Part shown: positions 10,021-15,409 of the stretch, one piece after another
Numbering within the stretch: the stretch's first letter is position 1
Layout of the letters: every line of letters starts with the position of its first letter
From: Planctomycetota bacterium
GTDB taxonomy: Bacteria; Planctomycetota; Brocadiia; Brocadiales; Bathyanammoxibiaceae
DNA: 15,409 nt
Assembly: GCA_030623665.1 (NCBI GenBank)
Contig: JAUXLO010000008.1
Coordinates: 1-15,409 of the forward strand
Direction of reading: 5' to 3'
The notes under the pieces: generated by a model
Told to the model about the DNA's origin: nothing
Database searches by the model: none
What the model saw: only the letters and a program-made list of their open reading frames with translations
Translations under genes and position numbers: made by a program

Positions 10021-10821
10021 ATGTGCTGTAGTAATTTATTTGGGGTGGTTAAGACGGTGTTCATAATAATAGTACTGTTCTTTGCGGTAGAGGGATTCTA
10101 TCCGTGCACTGGTGTGGCTGGTGCGGAGACCGGTGAGAACGAACAGCCCTTGGAATTTGAAGAGGTCCAGGAGATATTAGACAAGGCCAAGGCAAGTTAC
10201 GCTGAGCTTAAGGACTATACAGCTATTATACACAAGGAGGAATATAAGGACGGGGACAAGAAAGTGGACGAGCGCACAATAATAAAGTTCCAGAAGCCGT
10301 TTAAGGTATATCTAAAATGGCTCTCAGGCAAGAATGAGGGCACACAGTTGCTATATGTAGAGGGGAAGTATGACGACAAGATGATAATCCGCAAAGGTGG
10401 AGGCTTTCTCAAGGTCTTTGGGACTATGGAGATGGACCCGGACGGCTTTTGGCTGAGAAAGTTTACCAAACACTCTATAAGAGAGGTGGGCTTCGGGGGG
10501 ATTATTAAGAGGTCCTACGAACAGTTTGAGGTCGCAAAAAAAGAAGGCTTTATTGATGCGGCCCAATCTACCCTGTCCGAGATTGACGGCAGGCCTGCTT
10601 ACAAGATGGTGATGGTGGTCACTCCGGAGGGTGAAGAAAACGGGTACTACTGCCGCAGTTCCATACAATACTTTGATGCCGAGACCTTTCTCCCCGTTAA
10701 GGTAACGTTTTGGCTCTGGGAAGATGAAGTTGCGGAGGTACTCAGCTTTTCTGATATTAAGTTAAACGTCGATCTGCCGGAGATCGACTTCGACAGGGAT
10801 AATGAAGAGTATCACTTTTAG
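10021..10821 (+). CDS. Exported DUF1571-type protein (LolA-like fold suspected)
   Basis: The 266-residue product has an N-terminal signal or anchor (hydrophobic residues about 9-26) ending near a VAGAE site, a good signal peptidase I pattern. The body matches my recollection of the DUF1571 family, common in planctomycetes: SYAELKDYTAIIHKEEY, then a FQKPFKVYLKWLSG block, LLYVEGKYDDKMII and, later, GRPAYKMVMVV and YFDAETFLPVKV. These alternating beta-strand blocks resemble outer-membrane lipoprotein carriers such as LolA, suggesting binding of a lipid or lipoprotein in the periplasm. The function is not established. AAAGGAG lies about 12 nt before the ATG at 10021, a rather long gap; GTG codons at 10045 and 10057 are poorer alternatives because they would shorten the signal. 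Its stop overlaps the stop of the convergent selB by 3 bases. Confidence 0.75.
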   Translation: MCCSNLFGVVKTVFIIIVLFFAVEGFYPCTGVAGAETGENEQPLEFEEVQEILDKAKASYAELKDYTAIIHKEEYKDGDKKVDERTIIKFQKPFKVYLKWLSGKNEGTQLLYVEGKYDDKMIIRKGGGFLKVFGTMEMDPDGFWLRKFTKHSIREVGFGGIIKRSYEQFEVAKKEGFIDAAQSTLSEIDGRPAYKMVMVVTPEGEENGYYCRSSIQYFDAETFLPVKVTFWLWEDEVAEVLSFSDIKLNVDLPEIDFDRDNEEYHF

Positions 10822-12734
10822 GGGCTATAGAGCACCCTTTTGTCGCCTACCCTCTTTGTAATATGTATCTTGTCGAAGTACTCCAGGAGTGGCATCACGT
10901 ATTTACGAGAGGCTCCTACAAGGTCTTTAAAGTCTCCCACCGTTATGGACCCTTTTTCTTGGATAGAACTTTTCAGCCTATCCTTTAGTTCCTCGATTGC
11001 CCTGGCGTGGAAGTAAAGCGCAGGTCTCACCTCAATCAGTGTGCCTTCTTCCGCCATAAGATTAAGAACCGACCAGAACCTGTCCTTCTCGGAAGGGTCC
11101 TTGGGCAGCACCTTTTCCAGGGGTGGCGGGGTAAACCTGTCTTTCAAAAAGGTATCTTCTATTGACTTTATGGTCTTTTTGTCCGATTCGGACAGCTTTA
11201 CCTGATGGCCTGCCATGGCGATTTTCTGTCCCGAGGTAACGATGATATCCTCCTGTTGTAAATCCGCCAGGACCCGCAATATTAATTGCACGGGCATGGC
11301 TTTTGGGAGTTTTGTCCGCAGTGGGGCATCTTCAATGCCCCTTTTCATGGGGTTGGCCTTGTGGAATTCCTCTAAGCGTTTAAGGATTTCAGTCCTGGCA
11401 TCCGACAGTCTTTGCTGATGAACACTAAAGACCCTTGAGTTCTCTTTTATGTTCACGAGGATGCCCTTTTTTGTAAGTCCGCTAACAACCTCTTTTACCC
11501 TTGAGGGACATATGTTGAGGTGTCTTGATATCTCCTCGTTAGAGAGAAGATAGCGGGTCGGTTCCAGAAAGGCCTGTTCTATGATTTCCTGATCCGTTCC
11601 CTTAAGGAACAGTCTCAGCGGCGCCAGCACCTCTTCCCTGAAGCGCCGGAGTCTTTTGGTGTCTGCACCCCTCAGGACCTCTCCACCCCCGATGGTGCGG
11701 CAGGGGGAATAAGAGCGTATCACATAGTGCTCCCCCCTCTCAGCCGCAATGGGGCCCTCCAACCTGTATTGCACAAAGGCATTCTCGCCGGGTTTTAGGA
11801 CCTCTTTGTCCAGCAAGACGGTCCTGCCCATCACCTCGCTGGTGGCGATGTGAAATCTGATTCTTTCTCCATTCGCAAGCGGCCTGCGGGCGGTAGAAAG
11901 GTAGTGGAAGTTACAGTCCACCATCTGCACAGGCTCAAGATAGCCGGGAACTGAAAGCTGGTATCCCCTGTGGACCTCAGACGTCTTGACTCCTGAGAGA
12001 TTGAGTGCGGCACGTTGTCCCCGGTGTGCAAAATCGGTCTTCTCTCCGTGGACCTCGATGCCCCTTACCCTTGCAGACTCCTTTGATGGCAGTATTTCCA
12101 CTTCATCGCCCACTCTTACCTCTCCGTTCGAGACCGTACCCGTTACCACGCAGCCAAAACCCTGGATAGTGAAGGCCCTGTCAATGGGGAGACGAAAGAT
12201 GCCCTGGACCAGTTCCTCATGGAGGCCTAGAATAAGCTCTTTGAGGGTTTCCCTGAGTTCGGGTATTCCTTCACCCGTGACGGATGATACGACCTCCATC
12301 GGTGCATCCCGGAGAAAGGTCCTATTTGCCAGTTTCTTTACATCTTCTTTGACCAGTTCCAGCCAGTCCTTGCTCACCAGGTCCTTTTTTGTTATGACGA
12401 TTATCCCGTGTTTTACACCCAGGAGTTCGAGTATCTCAAGGTGCTCAACCGTTTGTGGCATCACACCGTCGTCTGCGGCGATAACCAGCATGGCAAGGTC
12501 AATCCCGGTTGCCCCTGCCAGCATGTTCTTTACAAAGCGTTCGTGGCCGGGTACGTCTATGATACCGACCCTTAGGTCTTTGTCTATGTCCATGTGGGCG
12601 AAACCCAGGTCTATGGTTATGCCGCGGGCCTTTTCCTCCGGCAGGCGGTCGGTATCGATCCCGGTGAGGGCGATAATGAGGGCGGTCTTTCCGTGGTCGA
12701 TATGGCCTGCCGTGCCAAGAACTACTTTCTTCAC
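10818..12734 (-). CDS. selB: Selenocysteine-specific translation elongation factor SelB
   Basis: SelB is the GTPase that carries selenocysteyl-tRNA to the ribosome at UGA codons marked by a SECIS hairpin. The 638-residue protein has G1 GTAGHIDHGKT (7-17), the EKARGITIDLGF switch I block (34-45), G3 DVPGH (60-64) and G4 TKKD (115-118), followed by the two beta-barrel domains shared with EF-Tu (to about residue 350). The C-terminal third holds the winged-helix repeats that bind the SECIS RNA; the last one ends LVGASRKYVMPLLEYFDK and a RVGDKRVLYSP tail typical of the family. The start is a GTG at 12734 overlapping the selA stop by 4 nt (GTGA), with GGAG 7 nt upstream inside selA. Presence of SelB implies selenoproteins in this genome, though none is in the window. 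Confidence 0.97.
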   Translation of the reverse strand: MKKVVLGTAGHIDHGKTALIIALTGIDTDRLPEEKARGITIDLGFAHMDIDKDLRVGIIDVPGHERFVKNMLAGATGIDLAMLVIAADDGVMPQTVEHLEILELLGVKHGIIVITKKDLVSKDWLELVKEDVKKLANRTFLRDAPMEVVSSVTGEGIPELRETLKELILGLHEELVQGIFRLPIDRAFTIQGFGCVVTGTVSNGEVRVGDEVEILPSKESARVRGIEVHGEKTDFAHRGQRAALNLSGVKTSEVHRGYQLSVPGYLEPVQMVDCNFHYLSTARRPLANGERIRFHIATSEVMGRTVLLDKEVLKPGENAFVQYRLEGPIAAERGEHYVIRSYSPCRTIGGGEVLRGADTKRLRRFREEVLAPLRLFLKGTDQEIIEQAFLEPTRYLLSNEEISRHLNICPSRVKEVVSGLTKKGILVNIKENSRVFSVHQQRLSDARTEILKRLEEFHKANPMKRGIEDAPLRTKLPKAMPVQLILRVLADLQQEDIIVTSGQKIAMAGHQVKLSESDKKTIKSIEDTFLKDRFTPPPLEKVLPKDPSEKDRFWSVLNLMAEEGTLIEVRPALYFHARAIEELKDRLKSSIQEKGSITVGDFKDLVGASRKYVMPLLEYFDKIHITKRVGDKRVLYSP

Positions 12735-14140
12735 CTTGCAACTCCAGTAAAGATTTTCAGGATGGCATTGAGGATTTCTGCCACGTCTTCCTTATTACTT
12801 ACGGTGCGGAGGTCCAGGAGCAGCCTGTCGCTTTCTATCCGCCCGAAGACGGGCGGGTCATTTTGTCTGAGCCTGTCGGAGAGCTCCTGCGCGCTGGGTT
12901 TCTCCGTGCTTATGGAGATAAGTTTTGTGGGGATTTCCTCCCCTGGCAGTGAGCCGCCGCCCACGGCCGAGGCCCCGTCCTCCAGGGTGGCGGCAATGCT
13001 GCCACCGCTCCTCTTGGAGAGTTCCTTGATGAACTGCAGGGATTCCTCTTCGATATCCTTAAGCGGCCTGGTAAGCATCCTGAGTATGGGCAGGTGTTGT
13101 GTACTTGCAGAGCTGTCTGTGTAGAGTCTCAGAGTGGCCTCCAGGGCAGCGACTGTCAGTTTGTCGACCCTCAGGGCCCTTGCGAGCGGGTTAGCTTTCA
13201 TGAGACCAACGAATCTCTTCTTCCCCACTATGAGGCCGCCCTGAGGGCCGCCCAGCAGCTTGTCGGTGCTGAAGGTGACTATGTCTGCGCCGGCCCTTAT
13301 ACTCTCCTCTACCGTCGGCTCATGCGGGAGTCCATACGTCTCCAGATTCAGCAATGCCCCGCTGCCCAGGTCGTGCATCACCGGTATCTCAAATTCCCTG
13401 GCCAGTCGCGCAAGTTCCTCCATCTTCACTGAGGCGGTGAAGCCCACAATGCGGAAGTTGCTCGAGTGGACGTCGAGGAGGAGGGCGGTGCCAGGGGTTA
13501 TTGCCCTTCTGTAGTCGGATATATAGGTCCTGTTTGTGGTGCCGACCTCTACCATTATTGCGCCACTCTTGGCCATCACCTCCGGCATCCGGAAGGAACC
13601 TCCAATCTCTACCAGTTGGGAGCGTGATATGATGACCTCCTTGTCCCTGGCGAGTGTGTCGAGGGCGAGGAGCACGGCGGCGGCGTTGTTGTTTACCACC
13701 ATTGCGGCTTCCGCACCGGTGAGGGCCACGGCGAGGGCCTCGATGTGCTCTCCCCTGGAAGATCTCTTCCCGGTCGACAGGTCCACCTCGAGTGAGCAGT
13801 AACCCTCCGCCACCTCTTTTATGCCTTTTATGGCCTCGGCGGCCAGCGGGGTGCGCCCAAGGCCGGTGTGCACCAGCACGCCGGATGCGTTGATGACGCG
13901 CTTTATGGGCAGCTTTCCTCTCTCAAGCAGCCTACCCTTTACCAGGGGGAGGATGGCGGGAGGCGAGAGATCTGTGTCCGTATTCTCGGAACCGGCGATA
14001 GATTCTCTCAGTCCATCCAGCACCTCTCTGATGGTGGAGACTACCAGGGGCCGGGAGTAGCTGGCGCAAAGCTCAGACACCTCCGGCATCTCAAGCAGCG
14101 CACTCACCGATGGTATGTTTCTAAACTCTTTCTTGTCCAT
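12731..14140 (-). CDS. selA: L-seryl-tRNA(Sec) selenium transferase SelA
   Basis: SelA is a PLP enzyme that turns seryl-tRNA(Sec) into selenocysteyl-tRNA(Sec) using selenophosphate. The 469-residue product is the usual length. The N-terminal tRNA-binding part has IPSVSALLEMPEV at 9-21. The catalytic core shows RVINASGVLVHTGLGRTPL at 81-99, the VVNNNAAAVLLAL block near 148-160, DLGSGALL at 257-264, and the PLP lysine Lys294 in STDKLLGGPQGG (291-302). The ATG at 14140 lies 6 nt after the stop of the upstream transporter gene and has only a weak ribosome binding site, suggesting coupling. selB follows with a 4-nt overlap. The selenophosphate synthetase gene selD and tRNA gene selC are not visible in this window. 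Confidence 0.97.
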   Translation of the reverse strand: MDKKEFRNIPSVSALLEMPEVSELCASYSRPLVVSTIREVLDGLRESIAGSENTDTDLSPPAILPLVKGRLLERGKLPIKRVINASGVLVHTGLGRTPLAAEAIKGIKEVAEGYCSLEVDLSTGKRSSRGEHIEALAVALTGAEAAMVVNNNAAAVLLALDTLARDKEVIISRSQLVEIGGSFRMPEVMAKSGAIMVEVGTTNRTYISDYRRAITPGTALLLDVHSSNFRIVGFTASVKMEELARLAREFEIPVMHDLGSGALLNLETYGLPHEPTVEESIRAGADIVTFSTDKLLGGPQGGLIVGKKRFVGLMKANPLARALRVDKLTVAALEATLRLYTDSSASTQHLPILRMLTRPLKDIEEESLQFIKELSKRSGGSIAATLEDGASAVGGGSLPGEEIPTKLISISTEKPSAQELSDRLRQNDPPVFGRIESDRLLLDLRTVSNKEDVAEILNAILKIFTGVAR

Positions 14141-14146
14141 CTTGTT

Positions 14147-14773
14147 CTAGTGTGCGTAGTGGTATAGTATCAGCCCTATGCCGATGATTAAAAGCACGGA
14201 GCCGACCACCTTCCTCTCATGGTGTTCCAGTCTCTCTAATCTTAACCTTTGTACCCCCTTGTATGCAAGACCGGTTAAGAAGAGCATGCCCAGGGCATTG
14301 GCCGTGGTTAGGGTCATGCCCATTAGGGCAAGGGATGACCAGCTAAGGTTGCTTACAACCAGGAACATCGGCAAAAGTTCTACACATGGTGACAGCGTTA
14401 CCATCGTAAACAGTGACATGGCGGCGGCCCTGTCGGAGAGGGCAGGGTCGAGGGGGCCGTGATTGTGCGTATGTCTTTTGTCCATGGTTATATATACGAG
14501 GCCCATGGCCATCAGTATGCCGCCGGTTATTACGTCCGTGGCTTCCGCATACCGGGCTATCTGGAAGCCCAGAAATGCCACCACCACGCCCACGGCGGTG
14601 GTCACGAGTGAGTGGCCCAGGCTGCTTACGGCGGTTATGCCCAGGGTCCTGGCCAACGACCACCCCTGGCTCTTACCCACCAGGGCAAACGGTATCCAGT
14701 GGTGGGGAAGGACGGAGTGAATCAGGGCTATGGTAAAGACAGCGATAAAGATGCTTATGGCCGGTTGATCCAT
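14147..14773 (-). CDS. Polytopic membrane transporter, NicO/UreH-like (LysE superfamily), probable metal cation or efflux carrier
   Basis: The 208-residue protein has about six membrane spans. The first contains HSVLPHHWIPFALV (residues about 19-32), which resembles the His-rich HX4DH-like signature of nickel/cobalt transporters, with His in place of the usual Asp. A cytoplasmic or periplasmic loop carries DKRHTHNHG (about 108-116), a candidate metal-binding patch. After it comes LSPCVELLPMF, the small Pro-Cys-Pro motif shared by NicO, UreH and the DsbD/CcdA families. Family assignment is by motif only; nickel, cobalt or another ion, or even a non-metal substrate, are possible. It opens the operon with selA 6 nt downstream, and a sigma70-like promoter lies upstream at 14850-14878. 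No strong ribosome binding site precedes the ATG at 14773. Confidence 0.65.
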   Translation of the reverse strand: MDQPAISIFIAVFTIALIHSVLPHHWIPFALVGKSQGWSLARTLGITAVSSLGHSLVTTAVGVVVAFLGFQIARYAEATDVITGGILMAMGLVYITMDKRHTHNHGPLDPALSDRAAAMSLFTMVTLSPCVELLPMFLVVSNLSWSSLALMGMTLTTANALGMLFLTGLAYKGVQRLRLERLEHHERKVVGSVLLIIGIGLILYHYAH

Positions 14774-14813
14774 GTGTTTCTTACGATATGGTCGTTACGA
14801 TGTGAGTGTTCTT

Positions 14814-14834
14814 AGGGCCTTGATAGGCCTTTTT
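14814..14834 (+). terminator. Orphan intrinsic-terminator-like hairpin
   Basis: AGGGCCT, a TGAT loop, then AGGCCTT form a 7-bp stem with one G-T pair, followed by T residues through 14834. It points in the plus direction, but no plus-strand gene ends here. It lies in the 5' leader of the transporter-selA-selB transcript, where on the minus strand it would form a weaker 5-bp hairpin. Confidence 0.45.
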
Positions 14835-14849
14835 AACAACAGCGGCTCA

Positions 14850-14878
14850 ATTTTAACAGTTCTTATCCGACCTTTCAA
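14850..14878 (-). promoter_or_regulatory. Sigma70-type promoter of the transporter-selA-selB operon
   Basis: On the minus strand TTGAAA (14878-14873) and TAAAAT (14855-14850) are 17 nt apart. Transcription would start near 14843, giving a leader of about 70 nt before the ATG at 14773. Confidence 0.6.
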
Positions 14879-14969
14879 TTAATAAGGGGTTGCGATTTCC
14901 AGGGTATATAAACGGGGTAACGGTTTCTGACGTTTCTTTGGGGGGCAGGATTTTTGATTATAAATGGTA

Positions 14970-14981
14970 GAATATTGGGGC
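14970..14981 (+). repeat. Direct repeat copy 1 (GAATATTGGGGC)
   Basis: First of two identical 12-bp copies, 56 bp apart start to start, in the leader of the DsbD-like gene. It could be an operator half or chance. Confidence 0.4.
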
Positions 14982-15025
14982 AGGGGTTGGTTATACTGTG
15001 TCCCTTAGGGAGTCCGGGAATAGTG

Positions 15026-15037
15026 GAATATTGGGGC
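15026..15037 (+). repeat. Direct repeat copy 2 (GAATATTGGGGC)
   Basis: Second copy of the 12-bp repeat. Its TTGGGG overlaps the possible -35 box of the DsbD-like gene, so binding here would affect transcription. Confidence 0.4.
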
Positions 15038-15058
15038 CTTTTTGTGAAATAATATAGT
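15031..15058 (+). promoter_or_regulatory. Possible promoter of the DsbD-like gene
   Basis: TATAGT (15053-15058) is a fair -10. The -35 at 16 nt spacing is TTGGGG, a poor match, so the promoter would be weak or need an activator. Confidence 0.35.
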
Positions 15059-15098
15059 AAGTGTGAGTTGCGAAAAGCCTATAACAAGGAGCATGACT

Positions 15099-15409
15099 GT
15101 GAGGCTAATAATAGCCTTCGTTTTTATCCTAAGCGTACTATCCTTCGGTGTGAATGAGCTGCCCGGCCCCGGCACGTATATGTACAACGGGTCTGTGGTG
15201 GCAGCGCAAGAGGCGGGTGTAACCCCTCCTGCACAGCCGAAGCAGCAGGAGAAGTTCACCAATATAATGCAGAAATACGGCCTTGCACTGGCCATAGTCT
15301 TCGCCTTCTGGTGGGGGATGCTGGCCAATGTGGGTTCACCGTGTGTGTTCCCCCTGGTGCCGATAACGGTGGCCTATTTTGCCACCCAGGGTGAAACCAG
15401 GGGCAAACG
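15099..15409 (+). CDS. DsbD/CcdA-like membrane thiol-disulfide interchange protein, N-terminal part, cut by window edge
   Basis: The visible 103 or so residues start with a signal peptide (RLIIAFVFILSVLSFG), pass through a Pro/Gln-rich linker (about 38-52) and enter a membrane region. There the block NVGSPCVFPLVPITVAYF (77-94) carries Cys82 between prolines, the hallmark of the first membrane span in DsbD and CcdA proteins, which pass electrons from cytoplasmic thioredoxin to periplasmic thiols, for example for cytochrome c assembly. The second cysteine span and any thioredoxin domain are beyond the window. A GGAG at 15088-15091 is 1 nt from an ATG at 15093 but 7 nt from the GTG at 15099, so GTG is preferred; using ATG adds two residues. 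The gene is divergent from the sel operon. The linker is longer than in plain CcdA, so a DsbD-type fusion is likely but unproven. Confidence 0.8.
   Translation, partial: MRLIIAFVFILSVLSFGVNELPGPGTYMYNGSVVAAQEAGVTPPAQPKQQEKFTNIMQKYGLALAIVFAFWWGMLANVGSPCVFPLVPITVAYFATQGETRGK

Larger units (their letters stand above)
14774..15098. other. Divergent intergenic region between the sel operon and the DsbD-like gene
   Basis: About 325 nt without a gene I can support. It holds a minus-strand promoter (14850-14878), an orphan hairpin with a T-run on the plus strand (14814-14834), two copies of a 12-bp direct repeat (14970-14981 and 15026-15037) and a weak plus-strand promoter (15031-15058). I looked for tRNA-Sec, riboswitch-like structure and small coding frames and saw none convincing. 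Confidence 0.6.

Noticed and set aside
11986..12750. A 254-codon plus-strand open frame opposite selB
   Set aside because: It is very rich in Ser, Pro and Thr with no domain pattern, and it lies wholly over the conserved GTPase region of selB.
14774..15098. A possible selC (tRNA-Sec) gene or riboswitch in the gap next to the sel operon
   Set aside because: I found no acceptor stem pair, no T-loop GGTTC-like segment and no long extra-arm hairpin, and no known riboswitch core.
15005..15328. A 107-codon minus-strand open frame overlapping the DsbD-like gene
   Set aside because: It overlaps the signal peptide and SPCVFP region, which explain the sequence better on the plus strand.

Overview
The window looks like an ordinary chromosomal stretch from a Planctomycetota (or wider PVC-group) bacterium. 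This assignment is an inference. It rests mainly on two neighbouring genes at 9752-10821: a 'small basic protein' of the kind seen in Planctomycetes, Verrucomicrobia and Chlamydiae, and a DUF1571-type exported protein typical of planctomycetes. Codon use is uniform across the window, with frequent ATA (Ile) and AGG (Arg). I see no mobile element, CRISPR array, rRNA or tRNA. Nearly every base is in a recognisable gene or a short regulatory gap.

Layout. (1) 1-291, minus: the 5' end of a plsC-type acyltransferase, cut by the window edge. (2) 491-3962, plus: a three-gene ribose/simple-sugar ABC importer operon in the order binding protein, double ATPase, permease. (3) 4042-8811, minus: ligA-tldD-tldE, with an sigma70-like promoter in front of ligA and an intrinsic terminator after tldE. 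(4) 8995-10821, plus: a planctomycete envelope cluster of a single-pass SPOR-like protein, a small basic protein and a DUF1571 protein. It is driven from a promoter lying back-to-back with that of ligA, and a palindrome covers its -35 element. (5) 10818-14773, minus: a NicO/UreH-like membrane transporter, selA and selB, tightly packed with selA and selB overlapping by 4 nt. (6) 14774-15098: a gap holding a promoter for the sel operon, an orphan hairpin with a T-run, and a 12-bp direct repeat. (7) 15099-15409, plus: the start of a DsbD/CcdA-like membrane thiol-disulfide protein, cut by the window edge.

Working together: SelA makes Sec-tRNA and SelB delivers it to the ribosome, so the organism should encode selenoproteins; selC, selD and the selenoproteins themselves are not visible here. 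The transporter ahead of selA and the divergent DsbD-like gene suggest, without proving, a metal or redox theme around selenoprotein production. TldD and TldE form one heteromeric zinc protease. The sugar importer has no kinase, isomerase or regulator beside it, so its substrate is open.

I did not find a convincing previously undescribed system. The observations most worth checking are the transporter-selA-selB linkage, the SPOR/small-basic/DUF1571 cluster, and the regulatory architecture at 8840-8902 and 14814-15058.
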